NCBI RefSeq assembly: GCF_900112865.1
Contig: NZ_FONH01000006.1
Span: forward strand, 1-64,000
Source of the DNA: Dyella marensis
Lineage (GTDB): Bacteria > Pseudomonadota > Gammaproteobacteria > Xanthomonadales > Rhodanobacteraceae
DNA length: 64,000 nt
Direction of reading: 5' to 3'
The notes beneath the pieces were generated by a model. It saw only the letters and a program-made list of their open reading frames with translations, searched no databases and was not told the DNA's origin. This document shows positions 45,346 to 55,521 of this stretch, one piece after another. The translations under genes and the position numbers were made by a program. Numbering within the stretch: the stretch's first letter is position 1; each line of letters opens with the position of its first letter.

Positions 45346-45545
45346 CCTGAGGTGACCGCCGGCTCGGCCGGCGGTTGAAACGGGAATCCGGTGCGCCGCC
45401 TTCGCGGCTATTCCGGAGCTGCCCCCGCAACGGTAGGCGAGACACGACCGGCGACAAGCCACTGTGCTGCGAAGCATGGGAAGGCGCCGGTCGGGAAGGC
45501 TTCCAGCCTTCGCTCGCGAGCCCGGAGACCGGCCTCGAGGTGAAC
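45346..45545 (+). ncRNA. Cobalamin riboswitch (aptamer)
   Basis: The conserved cobalamin-aptamer blocks appear in order: GGGAATCCGGTG (45382-45393), the B12 box GCTGCCCCCGCAACGGTA (45419-45436), GCCACTG (45468-45474), GGGAAGGCG (45478-45486) and GAGCCCGGAGACCGGCC (45517-45533). GACCGCC/GGCGGT (about 45353-45375) gives a closing stem. It lies in the 490-bp gap before btuB and should repress the operon when adenosylcobalamin is abundant. A -10-like TAAGAT lies at 45333. Confidence 0.95.
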
Positions 45546-45563
45546 CGGACATGCGGTGGGCGT

Positions 45564-45659
45564 GCTCCTGGCGAGCGCGCCTCCATGCGTCCGTCCAGAG
45601 CTCCTTGCCGCTTGTCCTGCATTCAAGCGATCCCGCGCGGGCAGGCGCGGGCCAGGAGC
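45564..45659 (+). promoter_or_regulatory. Riboswitch expression platform: anti-SD pairing with the btuB SD
   Basis: GCTCCTGGC (45564-45572) is an exact 9-bp complement of GCCAGGAGC (45651-45659), which contains the AGGAG ribosome-binding site of btuB. The pairing would hide the SD, so the riboswitch probably acts on translation start. A second hairpin, CCCGCG/CGCGGG (45632-45650), lies next to the SD. No terminator T-run is seen. Confidence 0.65.
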
Positions 45660-45664
45660 CACCC

Positions 45665-47521
45665 GTGTCATTGCATGTCCCGTCCTTGCGCCGGTCCGCG
45701 TTCGCGGCCGCGTTGTTCCTCGTGTTTGCTTCCACCGCCGCGCTGGCCGACGAGCCCGCGCAGGACCTGAAGAACGTGGTGGTCACCGCCACGCGTACCG
45801 AACAGACCGAGGCCGGGACGCTCGCCGCCGTCACCGTGATCGACCGTGCCGAGATCGAGCGCCTGCAGCCGCAGTCGGTGACGGACCTGCTGCAAGGCAC
45901 GCCCGGCCTGTCGATGGCCAACAACGGCGGCCCCGGCAAGTCCACCTCGCTGTTCCTGCGCGGCACCGAGGCCGATCACGTGCTGGTGCTGGTGGACGGG
46001 GTGAAGATCGGCTCGGCCACGCTCGGCCAGCCGTCGATCCAGAACATCCCGGTAGAGCAGATCGAGCGCATCGAGATCGTGCGCGGCCCGTTCTCCAGCC
46101 TCTATGGTTCGGAAGCGCTGGGCGGCGTGATCCAGATCTTTACGCGGCGCCCGAGCGGCGCCTTCGAACCGAGCCTGGAACTGGGCTATGGCAGCAACGA
46201 CAGCTTCCGCGGCGCCGCCGGCCTGGCCGGCAAGGTCGGCGAGGGCTGGTACGCGGTGCAGGCCACACACGAAGACACCGACGGCATCAATGCCTGCCGC
46301 GGCAAGCCGTCGCCGCGCGGCGCGGGCTGCTTCGTCAACGAGCCGGACCGCGACGGTTTCCGCGACAGCTCCGTCGCGCTGAAGGGCGGCTACCGCTTCA
46401 ACGACGCCTGGGATGCCGACGCGCAGTGGCTGCGCAGCTGGGGCTACAACGCTTACGACGGCTCGACCAGCAACCAGTCCGATGTGGTGCAGCAGGTCTA
46501 CGGCGCCCGCGCCCATTGGCGGCCGAGCCAGACCTTCACCCTGACCGTGAGCGCTGGCCAGAGCGCCGACCTCAGCGACAACTACCTCAACGGCCGCTAC
46601 ACCAGCACCTTCAATACGCATCGCGACCTGGGCTCGGTGCAGGGCGACCTGAATGTCGGTGGCGGCCTGTGGAGCCTGGGCTATGACTGGCAGCGCGACC
46701 GCGTGGACAGCAACACCAGCTACGCCCGCGACCAGCGCCTCAACCGCGGCGTGTTCGCGCAATGGCAGCAGAGTTTCGGCACGCAGTCGCTGCAGGCCAG
46801 CCTGCGCCACGACGACAACCAGCAGTTCGGCGGCAAGACCACCGGCAGCCTGCTGTGGGGCTGGGATTTCGCGCCCGCCATGCGCCTGACCGCCAGCGCC
46901 GGCTCCGCCTACAAGGCGCCGACCTTCAACGAGCTGTACTACCCCGGCTACGGCAATACCGCACTGCGTCCGGAAAGCTCGCGCAGCTACGAGCTGGGCC
47001 TGCGCGGCACGCCGTCGTGGGGCCTATGGTCGCTCAACGCCTTCGAGAACCGCATCCGCGACCTGATCGCCTATGACGCCTCGCTCGGCCTGCCCGGCAA
47101 TGTCGACCGCGCGCGCATCCGCGGCGCGGAAGCGGTGGCCTCGACCACGCTGGACGGCTGGATCCTGCGCGGCACCGCCACCTGGCTGGACCCGCGCAAC
47201 CGCAGCGAGACCTATCGCGACAAACTGCTGCCGCGCCGTGCTCCGCGCAGCGCGCGTCTCGATGCCGATCGCGGCTTCGGCGACTTCAGCATCGGCGCCA
47301 GCGTGTATGCCGCCGGCCATCGCTACGACGACCTGGCCAACGGCTACCGCCTCGGCGGCTATGCGCTGACCGACCTGCGCCTGGCCTACGCGCTCGACCG
47401 CGACTGGAAGCTGCAGCTGAGCCTGCGCAACGCCTTCGACAAGCACTACGAGACCGCGGCCTATTACAACCAGCCCGGCCGCACCGCGATGCTCAGCGTG
47501 AGCTACCGGCCCGCGCAGTGA
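45665..47521 (+). CDS. btuB: TonB-dependent cobalamin receptor BtuB
   Basis: A 618-residue outer-membrane receptor, close to E. coli BtuB (614). The signal peptide ends at AALADEP. The TonB box and plug read NVVVTATRTEQTEAG, SVTDLLQGTPGLSMANNGGPGKSTSLFLRGTEADHVLVLVDGVKIG and VRGPFSSLYGSEALGGVIQI; the barrel ends in MLSVSYRPAQ. GTG is the start, with AGGAG 6 nt upstream. It imports B12 and is first in the riboswitch-controlled cob operon. Confidence 0.96.
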   Translation: MSLHVPSLRRSAFAAALFLVFASTAALADEPAQDLKNVVVTATRTEQTEAGTLAAVTVIDRAEIERLQPQSVTDLLQGTPGLSMANNGGPGKSTSLFLRGTEADHVLVLVDGVKIGSATLGQPSIQNIPVEQIERIEIVRGPFSSLYGSEALGGVIQIFTRRPSGAFEPSLELGYGSNDSFRGAAGLAGKVGEGWYAVQATHEDTDGINACRGKPSPRGAGCFVNEPDRDGFRDSSVALKGGYRFNDAWDADAQWLRSWGYNAYDGSTSNQSDVVQQVYGARAHWRPSQTFTLTVSAGQSADLSDNYLNGRYTSTFNTHRDLGSVQGDLNVGGGLWSLGYDWQRDRVDSNTSYARDQRLNRGVFAQWQQSFGTQSLQASLRHDDNQQFGGKTTGSLLWGWDFAPAMRLTASAGSAYKAPTFNELYYPGYGNTALRPESSRSYELGLRGTPSWGLWSLNAFENRIRDLIAYDASLGLPGNVDRARIRGAEAVASTTLDGWILRGTATWLDPRNRSETYRDKLLPRRAPRSARLDADRGFGDFSIGASVYAAGHRYDDLANGYRLGGYALTDLRLAYALDRDWKLQLSLRNAFDKHYETAAYYNQPGRTAMLSVSYRPAQ

Positions 47522-47547
47522 ATCCCTTCCGCCCAGAGGACCGCACC

Positions 47548-48123
47548 ATGTCCGCCGTCAAGCCAGGCTTCCCCGTACCGCTCGCCATCGTGTTCGCCGC
47601 GGCGATGATCGCCACGCGCTTCCATCACTTCGGCACCGCGCTGCATCTGCCCGATGCCTCGATGGCGCTGTTCTTCCTGGGCGGGCTGTGGCTTCGGCGG
47701 CATCTGGCCTTCGCCGCGTCCATGGCGCTGGCGGTGCTGCTGGACTGGATCTCGGTGTCGTATGCGGGCGTCAGCGCTTTCTGCGTGACGCCGGCTTACT
47801 CGTTCCTGCTGCCGGCCTATGCGGTGCTGTGGTACGCGGGAAGGCTGTGGTCCGCGCGGATGGCGCCGACGCCGGCGGCCCTGACCGGCGCGTTCGCGCT
47901 GGCCCTGCTGGCGTCGACGCTGTCCTTCGCCATCTCCAATGGCGCGTTCTACTGGCTGGGCGGGCGCTACGCGAATCCGCACCTGGCCGAGTACGTCGCG
48001 CGCCTGTGGCAGTGGGGGCCGTTGTTCGTGCGTACCACGCTGACCTATGTGGCGGTGGCCTTGGTCGCCTATGCCGTGTTGTTGCGCGCGGCGGCTACGC
48101 GCCGCGCGGGAGCGAAGGCATGA
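47548..48123 (+). CDS. btuM: BtuM-like cobalamin transporter (solitary S-component type)
   Basis: A 191-residue membrane protein with about six hydrophobic helices. It has a single Cys, at position 79, in GVSAFCVTPAYSFLLPAYAVLW. BtuM of Thiobacillus denitrificans, a predicted inner-membrane B12 transporter without ECF module, coordinates cobalt by Cys80, so length, topology and Cys position agree. It sits between btuB and cobO in a B12-riboswitch operon and no btuCDF is in the window. AGAGGA lies 7 nt before the ATG; the ATG at 47518 is less likely. Confidence 0.75.
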   Translation: MSAVKPGFPVPLAIVFAAAMIATRFHHFGTALHLPDASMALFFLGGLWLRRHLAFAASMALAVLLDWISVSYAGVSAFCVTPAYSFLLPAYAVLWYAGRLWSARMAPTPAALTGAFALALLASTLSFAISNGAFYWLGGRYANPHLAEYVARLWQWGPLFVRTTLTYVAVALVAYAVLLRAAATRRAGAKA

Positions 48124-48737
48124 GCGAGCAGACGCCGACGCCGGAAGAACTGCGCCACCGCGAACGCATGCAGCGCAAGAAGGCGCTGGTCGACCGCAAG
48201 ATCGCCCGCGCCACCGTCGACCGCGGCGTGCTGGTGGTGAACACCGGCAACGGCAAGGGCAAGAGCTCGTCGGGCTTCGGCATGCTGGCGCGTTCGCTCG
48301 GTCACGGCTTCCACTGCGGCGTGGTGCAGTTCATCAAGGGTAGTTTTTCCACCGGCGAGGAGGCGTTCTTCCGCCGCTTTCCCGAGCAGGTCGATTACCA
48401 CGTGATGGGCGAGGGTTTCACCTGGGAGACGCAGGACAAGGCGCGCGATATCGCGGCGGCGCAGGCCGCCTGGCATATCGCCGCGCGGATGCTGACCGAC
48501 GCGCGCTATCGCCTGGTGCTGCTGGACGAGCTCAACATCGCCCTGGTCAAGCAGTACGTCATGCTGGAGCAGGTGCTGCCCGCGCTGGCCGCGCGCCCGG
48601 CGGACCAGCACGTGGTGGTGACTGGCCGTGGCGCGCCCGATGCGCTGGTGGCGATGGCCGATACGGTGACCGAGATGCGCGTGGTCAAGCACGCATTCGA
48701 GGCGGGCATCCGCGCGCAGCAGGGGATCGAGCTGTGA
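48120..48737 (+). CDS. cobO: Cob(I)yrinic acid a,c-diamide adenosyltransferase
   Basis: A 205-residue CobA/CobO-type enzyme. It has the P-loop [25 protein letters not shown] and [15 protein letters not shown]. It transfers the adenosyl group from ATP to cobalt, giving adenosyl-corrinoid. ATGA overlap with the btuM-like gene. Confidence 0.96.
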   Translation: MSEQTPTPEELRHRERMQRKKALVDRKIARATVDRGVLVVNTGNGKGKSSSGFGMLARSLGHGFHCGVVQFIKGSFSTGEEAFFRRFPEQVDYHVMGEGFTWETQDKARDIAAAQAAWHIAARMLTDARYRLVLLDELNIALVKQYVMLEQVLPALAARPADQHVVVTGRGAPDALVAMADTVTEMRVVKHAFEAGIRAQQGIEL

Positions 48738-50029
48738 GCGGCGTGCGGCATGCGCCGGCGCTGCTGGTATCCGCACCTGCGTCCGGCCAGGGCAAGACTT
48801 CGTTCACCGCCGCGCTGGCGCGGGCGCATGCGCGGCAGGGCCGGCGCGTGCGGGTGTTCAAGACCGGGCCGGACTTTCTCGATCCGATGGTGCTGGCGCG
48901 CGCCAGCGGCGCGCCGGTGTACCAGCTCGACCTGTGGATGAACGGCGAAGCCGATGTCCGCGCCCGACTGTACGAGGCGGCGGGCGAGGCGGAGCTGATC
49001 CTGATCGAAGGCGTAATGGGGCTGTTCGACGGCGGCACCTCCAGCGCCGACCTGGCGCAGCGCCTGGGCCTGCCGGTGCTGGCGGTGATCGACGGTTCGG
49101 CGATGGCGCAGACCTTCGGTGCGGTGGCGATGGGCTTGGCGCGGTATCGCGAAGGCTTGCGCGTGCATGGCGTGGCGGCCAATCGCATCGGCGGCGCGTA
49201 TCACGCGAAGCTGCTGGCGGAGAGCTTGCCGACGGGGCTGCGCTGGTTCGGTGCGTTGCCGCGCGATCCGGCGCTGGCCTTGCCGGAACGGCATCTGGGC
49301 CTGGTGGCGGCGGGCGAACTGGCCGATCTGGAGCAGCGCCTCGACGCGCTGGCCGATGCGCTGGAAAAACACGCGGAACTGGCTTTGCCGCCGCCGGTCG
49401 CGTTCAGTGCGGCGGATGCGCCGGTGGTGCCGCGCATGCTGCAGGGCCGGCGCATCGCCATCGCGCGCGACGACGCCTTCTGCTTCCTGTATCCGGCGAA
49501 CCTGGACCTGCTGCGGCAGGCCGGCGCGGAACTGCGCTGGTTCTCGCCGCTGGCCGGCGAGGCCTTGCCGGAGTGCGATGCCGCGTGGCTGCCGGGCGGT
49601 TATCCCGAACTGCATCTGCCGCGCCTGGCCGCGCGCACCGATCTGCACGCCGCGCTGCGCGCGCACGTCGACGCCGGCAAGCCGCTGCTGGCCGAATGCG
49701 GCGGCATGCTCAGCCTGCTCGACGCGCTGGCCACGCGCGAAGGCGATGCATACACGATGGCCGGACTGCTGCCGGGCTGGGCGGTGGTGCGCGAGCGGTT
49801 GGCCGGGCTGGGCATGCAGTCGGTCGAGCTGCCCGAGGGCCGGCTGCGCGGTCACACCTTCCACTACGCGCACGCCGAAGTGGCGCAGCCGCCGCTGGTG
49901 CGCGCCGCCAATCCGGATGGCGGTCCCGCGAACGAAGCGGTGTACCGGCGCGCTCGCCTGACTGCGAGCTTCGTGCACTTCTATTTCCCGTCCGCGCCGG
50001 AGGCGGCCTTGCGCCTGTTCCTGCCATGA
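48734..50029 (+). CDS. cobB: Cobyrinate a,c-diamide synthase
   Basis: A 431-residue CbiA/CobB amidotransferase. The N-terminal ATPase domain starts [21 protein letters not shown] and has [12 protein letters not shown]; the glutaminase domain has the nucleophile Cys in [15 protein letters not shown] and the His in [10 protein letters not shown]. It amidates side chains a and c of cobyrinic acid. GTG start overlaps cobO. Confidence 0.95.
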   Translation: MSGVRHAPALLVSAPASGQGKTSFTAALARAHARQGRRVRVFKTGPDFLDPMVLARASGAPVYQLDLWMNGEADVRARLYEAAGEAELILIEGVMGLFDGGTSSADLAQRLGLPVLAVIDGSAMAQTFGAVAMGLARYREGLRVHGVAANRIGGAYHAKLLAESLPTGLRWFGALPRDPALALPERHLGLVAAGELADLEQRLDALADALEKHAELALPPPVAFSAADAPVVPRMLQGRRIAIARDDAFCFLYPANLDLLRQAGAELRWFSPLAGEALPECDAAWLPGGYPELHLPRLAARTDLHAALRAHVDAGKPLLAECGGMLSLLDALATREGDAYTMAGLLPGWAVVRERLAGLGMQSVELPEGRLRGHTFHYAHAEVAQPPLVRAANPDGGPANEAVYRRARLTASFVHFYFPSAPEAALRLFLP

Positions 50030-50931
50030 CCGCGTTCGCGTTCACCCTGGCGTTGCTGCTGGATGCGCTGCTCGGCGAGCCGCGCCGCGCGCATCCGCTG
50101 GTGGCGTTCGGAGCATGGGCGCGGGCGATCGAACAGCGGTGGTATCGGGATGCGCGCGATGCCGGTGCGGTGGCGTGGTGCGCGGCAGTGTTGCCGCCGG
50201 TGGCGGTTGCATGGGGCGCGGGGTGGCTGCTTCCGGCGCGGTGGGGTGTCGTGTTCGGTGCGCTGATGCTCTATCTCGCGGTAGGCCTGCGCAGCCTGGG
50301 CGAGCACGCCTTGCCGGTGGCGGATGCGCTGGAGCACGGCGAGCTCGATGCGGCACGCAGCGCGGTGGGACGCATGGTGAGCCGCGATACCGCCATGCTG
50401 GACGAAGGCCAGGTCGCCGCGGCCGCTACCGAGTCGGTGCTGGAGAACGGCAGCGATGCCGTGTTCGGCGCGCTGTTCTGGTTCCTGCTGCTCGGTGCGC
50501 CGGGCGCGGTCTTGTATCGCCTGGCCAATACGCTGGATGCGATGTGGGGTTATCGCAGCGCACGCTATGGACGCTTCGGCTGGGCGGCGGCGCGCATCGA
50601 CGATGCGTTGAACTTCGTGCCGGCGCGGCTGACGGCGGCGACGTATGCGCTGTTGGGCGATGCGCAGCGCGCGTGGCGTTGCTGGCGCCGGCAGGCGCCG
50701 GCGTGGGACAGCCCGAATGCCGGGCCGGTGATGGCTGCCGGTGCCGGCGCGCTCGGTGTGCAGCTTGGCGGCGCCGCACCTTACGACGGCGTGTGGGAGG
50801 AGCGTCCGGTCCTGGGCGAGGGCGATGCGCCGGATGCCGGGTCGATCCGCCGTGCCATGCGTCTGGTGCGACGGGGCGCGGTCGTGTGGCTGGCGGCGAT
50901 CTGGTTGATCGAGGGATATCGTCATGCTTGA
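50026..50931 (+). CDS. cbiB: Adenosylcobinamide-phosphate synthase CbiB
   Basis: A 301-residue inner-membrane protein of the CbiB/CobD family, with [53 protein letters not shown] in part and [31 protein letters not shown] in part. It attaches aminopropanol phosphate to cobyric acid. ATG overlaps the cobB stop and the end overlaps cobD by 8 bp. Confidence 0.95.
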   Translation: MTAFAFTLALLLDALLGEPRRAHPLVAFGAWARAIEQRWYRDARDAGAVAWCAAVLPPVAVAWGAGWLLPARWGVVFGALMLYLAVGLRSLGEHALPVADALEHGELDAARSAVGRMVSRDTAMLDEGQVAAAATESVLENGSDAVFGALFWFLLLGAPGAVLYRLANTLDAMWGYRSARYGRFGWAAARIDDALNFVPARLTAATYALLGDAQRAWRCWRRQAPAWDSPNAGPVMAAGAGALGVQLGGAAPYDGVWEERPVLGEGDAPDAGSIRRAMRLVRRGAVVWLAAIWLIEGYRHA

Positions 50932-51934
50932 ACACGGCGGACGCCTGCTGCGCGCGGCGCACGAGTACGGCATGCCTCCCGAGGCTTGGCTCGATCTCTC
51001 CACTGGAGTGAGCCCGTTCGCCTGGCCCGTGCCGCCGTTGCCGGCGGCGGCGTGGCATCGGTTGCCGGAGGACGACGATGGCCTGATCGAGGTGGCGCGT
51101 GCCTACTACAGACATGCCTCGCTGCTGCCGGTGGCCGGTTCGCAGGCCGCCATCCAGGCCTTGCCCGCATTGCGCCATCGCGCGCGCGTGGGCGTGCTCG
51201 ATCCGGGCTACGCCGAACATCCGCAGGCGTGGCAACGCGCCGGACACAAAGTCGAGCGCGCCGCCGCCGATGCCTTGTTCTCTCGCGCGGCCCGTTACGA
51301 CGTGATCGTGCTCATCCATCCCAATAACCCTGGCGGCGAACGATTCGAACTCGACGCCCTGCTGGCGCTGCACGCCTCGCTGGCCCGCCGCGGCGGCTGG
51401 CTGGTGGTGGACGAGGCCTTTATCGATGCCACACCCGGCGACAGCCTGTGCGAGGCGCATGCGCTGCCCGGCCTGATCGTGCTGCGTTCGGTGGGCAAGT
51501 TCTTCGGCCTGGCCGGTGCGCGCGCCGGTTTCGTCTGCGCCGAACCCGCCTTGCTGGTAGCGCTGCGCGAGCGCCTGGGACCGTGGACCTTGAGCGGTCC
51601 GACACGCCAGGTGCTGAAGCTGGCGCTCGCCGACACCGCCTGGCAGGCCGCCCAGCGCGAGCGCCTGCACGCGACGAGCGCGCGCCTGTCCGCGCTGCTC
51701 GCACGGCACGGGCTGGCGCCCGCTGCCGGTTGCGCCTTCTTCCAATGGCGCCGCGACGAACGCGCCACGGCGATGCAGCGCGCGCTGGCCCGCCAGGGCG
51801 TGCTGGTGCGCCGCTTCGAGCAGCCCCACAGCATCCGCTTCGGCCTGCCCGGCGACGAGGCGGCATTCGCGCGACTGGACGCGGCGCTGGCAAGCTGGCG
51901 CACAGTCGAGACGAAGCGGGAGACAACGCCATGA
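50924..51934 (+). CDS. cobD: Threonine-phosphate decarboxylase (CobD/CobC type)
   Basis: A 336-residue PLP enzyme of the aminotransferase class I/II fold. It has [39 protein letters not shown] and the PLP Lys in [17 protein letters not shown]. It makes (R)-1-aminopropan-2-ol phosphate for CbiB, next to it. Called CobC in the Pseudomonas denitrificans system. Confidence 0.93.
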   Translation: MLEHGGRLLRAAHEYGMPPEAWLDLSTGVSPFAWPVPPLPAAAWHRLPEDDDGLIEVARAYYRHASLLPVAGSQAAIQALPALRHRARVGVLDPGYAEHPQAWQRAGHKVERAAADALFSRAARYDVIVLIHPNNPGGERFELDALLALHASLARRGGWLVVDEAFIDATPGDSLCEAHALPGLIVLRSVGKFFGLAGARAGFVCAEPALLVALRERLGPWTLSGPTRQVLKLALADTAWQAAQRERLHATSARLSALLARHGLAPAAGCAFFQWRRDERATAMQRALARQGVLVRRFEQPHSIRFGLPGDEAAFARLDAALASWRTVETKRETTP

Positions 51935-53406
51935 GCGCACGGGTGCTGATGGTGCAGGGCTGCACTTCCGACGCCGGCAAGAGCACGCTGGTCGCCGCGC
52001 TGTGCCGCTGGCTGCATCGCCACGGCGTGGCGGTGGCGCCGTTCAAGCCACAGAACATGGCGTTGAACTCGGCCGTCACCGAAGACGGCGGCGAGATCGG
52101 TCGTGCCCAGGCAGTACAGGCGCAGGCCGCCGGCGTGCCGCCGCATACCGATTTCAATCCGGTGCTGTTGAAGCCGCAGAGCGATATCGGCGCTCAGGTG
52201 ATCGTGCACGGTCACGCCGTCGGCAACATGGATGCGCGCGACTACCACGCGTACAAGCGGGTGGCGATGGACGCCGTGCTGGTCTCGCATGCGCGCCTGG
52301 TCGAGCGCTATCGCGCGGTGGTGGTGGAAGGCGCCGGCAGCCCCGCCGAGATCAACCTGCGCGACCGCGACATCGCCAACATGGGCTACGCCGAGGCGGT
52401 GGACTGCCCGGTGCTGCTGGTCGCCGACATCGACCGCGGCGGGGTGTTCGCGCATCTGGTCGGCACGCTGGCCCTGCTGTCGCCCGGCGAACGGGCACGC
52501 GTGGCCGGCTTCGTGATCAATCGCTTCCGCGGCGACATCGCCTTGCTGCAGCCGGGCCTGGACTGGCTGCAGCGCGAGACCGGCAAGCCGGTGCTCGGCG
52601 TGCTGCCGTATCTGCACGGCTTGCATCTGGAGGCCGAAGACGCATTGCCGCGCGACGCCGGCCGCCGTGAGGACGCGCTGCTGCGCGTCGCCGTGCCGGC
52701 GCTGCCGCGGATCAGCAACCACACCGATTTCGACGCGCTGCGTGCGCATCCGCAACTGGACGTGCGCCTGGTGGGACCGGGCGAGGCGCCGCCGCCGTGC
52801 GACCTGATCGTGCTGCCGGGCTCCAAGGCCACGCGTGCCGACCTGGCCTGGCTGCGCGAGCAGGGGTGGGCGGAAGCCATCGCGCGGCACCTGCGTTATG
52901 GCGGCAAGCTGATCGGCATCTGCGGCGGCTTCCAGATGCTCGGTCGCGCGGTCCACGATCCGCTGGGCATCGAAGGCGAGCCGGGCTCCAGCACGGGCCT
53001 GGGCTGGCTGGCGATGGAAACCGTGCTGGAACCGGAGAAGCAGCTGCGTCGCGTGCGCGGCCGGCTTGCGCTGGAGCAGGCGGACGTCGCCGGCTACGAG
53101 ATCCATTGCGGACGCAGCTCCGGCCCGGCGCTCGCCGTGCCGGCCTGCCTGCTCGACGGCGATCGCCTGGACGGCGCGATTTCCGCGGACGGACAAGTAC
53201 TCGGCACCTACCTGCACGGCGTGTTCGACCAGCCCGCCGCACTGCAGGCGCTGCTGCGCTGGGCGGGCCTGCGCGAGCCGGCGGCGGTCGATGTGCGCGC
53301 CTTGCGCGAAGCGAGCCTGGAGCGCCTGGCGGACATGGTGGAAGCGCATCTGGATACCGCGCGCCTCGCACAGCTGCTGGGAGTGGATCGCGCATGCGCA
53401 GCCTGA
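51931..53406 (+). CDS. cobQ: Cobyric acid synthase
   Basis: A 491-residue amidotransferase. The N-terminal ATPase domain has [35 protein letters not shown] and [15 protein letters not shown]; the glutaminase domain has [11 protein letters not shown] with the Cys, and the His in GYEIHCGRS. It amidates side chains b, d, e and g. ATGA overlap with cobD; GGGAG is 8 nt upstream. Confidence 0.97.
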   Translation: MSARVLMVQGCTSDAGKSTLVAALCRWLHRHGVAVAPFKPQNMALNSAVTEDGGEIGRAQAVQAQAAGVPPHTDFNPVLLKPQSDIGAQVIVHGHAVGNMDARDYHAYKRVAMDAVLVSHARLVERYRAVVVEGAGSPAEINLRDRDIANMGYAEAVDCPVLLVADIDRGGVFAHLVGTLALLSPGERARVAGFVINRFRGDIALLQPGLDWLQRETGKPVLGVLPYLHGLHLEAEDALPRDAGRREDALLRVAVPALPRISNHTDFDALRAHPQLDVRLVGPGEAPPPCDLIVLPGSKATRADLAWLREQGWAEAIARHLRYGGKLIGICGGFQMLGRAVHDPLGIEGEPGSSTGLGWLAMETVLEPEKQLRRVRGRLALEQADVAGYEIHCGRSSGPALAVPACLLDGDRLDGAISADGQVLGTYLHGVFDQPAALQALLRWAGLREPAAVDVRALREASLERLADMVEAHLDTARLAQLLGVDRACAA

Positions 53407-53915
53407 TCCTCGGTGGCGCCCGTTCGGGCAAGAGCGCGCTGGCCGAGCGCCTGGCCGCCGAATCCGGGCTGGAGGTGGTCTATCTCGCCACCGCGCAGGC
53501 ACGGGATGCCGAGATGGCGGCGCGCATCGCCCATCACCGCGCGCGCCGCCCGGCGCGCTGGCATGAGGTGGAAGAGCCGCTGGCGCTGGCCGATGCGCTG
53601 CGCGCCCATGCGCGCGCCGAGCGCTGCCTGCTGGTGGATTGCCTCACGCTGTGGCTGAGCAATCTGCTGGGCGACGCCGACGGCGAGCGCTTCGCGCGCG
53701 AACGCCAGGCGCTGCTGGAGGTCTTGCCCGGCCTGCCCGGCACGATCCTGCTGGTCAGTAATGAAGTCGGCCTCGGCGTGGTGCCGATGGGCGAACTGAG
53801 CCGCCGCTTCGTCGATGAAGCCGGCCGTCTGCATCAAGCGCTCGCCGGCGTGTGCGAGCGCGTGCTGTTCGTCGCGGCCGGCCTGCCGCTGGCCCTCAAA
53901 GGAAAGCTTGCATGA
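53394..53915 (+). CDS. cobU: Bifunctional adenosylcobinamide kinase/guanylyltransferase
   Basis: A 173-residue CobU/CobP protein. The P-loop is [43 protein letters not shown] contains the guanylylated His; [13 protein letters not shown] and [13 protein letters not shown] follow. It activates cobinamide to GDP-cobinamide. It overlaps cobQ by 13 bp. Confidence 0.96.
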   Translation: MRSLILGGARSGKSALAERLAAESGLEVVYLATAQARDAEMAARIAHHRARRPARWHEVEEPLALADALRAHARAERCLLVDCLTLWLSNLLGDADGERFARERQALLEVLPGLPGTILLVSNEVGLGVVPMGELSRRFVDEAGRLHQALAGVCERVLFVAAGLPLALKGKLA

Positions 53916-54967
53916 GTGTGGCTACGATCGACTGGGTACATGCGCCGTGCCGTACGCCGCGTGCGGATCTCGCCGCGGCCGCGCGCGAGCGGCAGGCGCA
54001 GCTGACCAAGCCGCCCGGTTCGCTGGGTGCGCTCGAAGCGGCGGCGGTGCGACTGGCCGGCCTGCAGGGAGTGCTCAAGCCGTCGCTGGAACGGGTATGG
54101 ATCAGCGTGTTCGCCGCCGATCATGGCGTTGCCGCCGAGGGCATCTCGGCTTTCCCGCAGGCGGTGACCGGCGAGATGGTGCGCAACTTCGCGCGTGGCG
54201 GCGCGGCGATCAGCGTACTGGCGCGCGAACTGGGCGCTTCGCTCGAAGTGGTGCATCTGGGCACTGTCAACGACCCGGGCGAACTGCCGGGCGTGCGGCG
54301 CGAGTGGATCGCCGCGCAGACCGCGAACTTCGCACGCGGCGAGGCGATGACGCCGTCGCAGCTCGCGCTCGCCTTGCGCGCGGGAGCGGAGAGTGCGCGC
54401 TGCGCCGACGGCGCCGGTGCGCAGCTCTTCATCGGCGGCGAGATGGGCATCGGCAATACCACCGCCGCCACGGCGCTGGCCTGCGCACTGCTCGGCGCGG
54501 CGCCCGAGGCGCTGGCCGGTGCGGGCACCGGACTGGACGGCAGCGGTATCGCGCGCAAGGCCGCGACGGTGGCGCAGGCGCTGGCGCTGCATGGTGCGGC
54601 GGACTCGCCGCTGGCCTGGCTGCGCTGCATCGGCGGCTTCGAGCTTGCCGCCCTGGTCGGTGCCTATATCGCCGCGGCGCAGCGCGGGCTGCCCGTCCTG
54701 GTGGATGGTTTTATCGCCAGCGCGGCCGCCTTGGCGGCGGTGCGGCTGCAGCCGGACTGCCGCGCCTGGATGCTGTTCTCGCACCGCTCACAGGAGCAAG
54801 GCCACGCGCGGCTGCTCGAGGCACTGGGTGCCGAGCCGCTGCTCGACCTGCAACTGCGCCTGGGCGAAGCCAGCGGCGCCGCGGTCGCGGTACCGCTGCT
54901 GCGCCTGGCCTGCGCGCTGCACGCGGGCATGGCGACGTTCGCCGAAGCGGGAGTGTCGGCGGCATGA
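53912..54967 (+). CDS. cobT: Nicotinate-nucleotide-dimethylbenzimidazole phosphoribosyltransferase
   Basis: A 351-residue CobT. It has [37 protein letters not shown] in part, [15 protein letters not shown] and the catalytic-Glu region GVSAFPQ-like plus [18 protein letters not shown]. It makes alpha-ribazole phosphate. ATGA overlap with cobU; AAGG lies upstream. Confidence 0.97.
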   Translation: MSVATIDWVHAPCRTPRADLAAAARERQAQLTKPPGSLGALEAAAVRLAGLQGVLKPSLERVWISVFAADHGVAAEGISAFPQAVTGEMVRNFARGGAAISVLARELGASLEVVHLGTVNDPGELPGVRREWIAAQTANFARGEAMTPSQLALALRAGAESARCADGAGAQLFIGGEMGIGNTTAATALACALLGAAPEALAGAGTGLDGSGIARKAATVAQALALHGAADSPLAWLRCIGGFELAALVGAYIAAAQRGLPVLVDGFIASAAALAAVRLQPDCRAWMLFSHRSQEQGHARLLEALGAEPLLDLQLRLGEASGAAVAVPLLRLACALHAGMATFAEAGVSAA

Positions 54968-55521
54968 GCGCGGCGATCGACCTGCTGCGCCATGGCGATA
55001 CCGGGCAGCGCAGTTATCGCGGCCAGCTGGACGATCCGCTGAGCGCGCTGGGCTGGGCCCAACTGCGCGCGGCGGTGGCGGAACGCCGCTGGGACCTGGT
55101 CGTGTCTTCCTCGCTGCGCCGCTGCGCGGACTTCGCGCGCGAGCTGGCGGCGGCGCGCGGGCTGCCGCTGCGCATCGATCCGCGCCTGGCCGAATATCAC
55201 TTCGGCGCGTGGCAGGGTGTGCCGATCGAAACGCTGGCCGAGACCCAAGGCGAGGCGCTGGCGAATTTCTGGGCGGATCCGGTGGCGCATCCGCCGCCGG
55301 AAGCGGAGACGTTCGCGCAGTTCCATGTGCGGCTCGGCGCGGCGCTGGACGATGTCGCGGCCGAGGCGCGCGGGCGCGACGTGCTGGTGGTGACGCACGG
55401 CGGCGCGATCCGGCTCCTGCGCTGCCGGGCGGAAGGACGCGGCTACGGCGACATGGCCAATATCGAAGTGCCGCATGCCTCGCTGCATCGATTGCGGTGG
55501 CAGGCGAAGGTCGGCGCGTGA
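54964..55521 (+). CDS. cobC: Alpha-ribazole phosphatase (histidine phosphatase family)
   Basis: A 185-residue phosphoglycerate-mutase-like phosphatase. The catalytic LLRHGDTGQ is at residues 7-15, and the second His is in [11 protein letters not shown]. The pathway position (between cobT and cobS) indicates alpha-ribazole-5'-phosphate or adenosylcobalamin-5'-phosphate as substrate. ATGA overlap with cobT. Confidence 0.92.
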   Translation: MSAAIDLLRHGDTGQRSYRGQLDDPLSALGWAQLRAAVAERRWDLVVSSSLRRCADFARELAAARGLPLRIDPRLAEYHFGAWQGVPIETLAETQGEALANFWADPVAHPPPEAETFAQFHVRLGAALDDVAAEARGRDVLVVTHGGAIRLLRCRAEGRGYGDMANIEVPHASLHRLRWQAKVGA

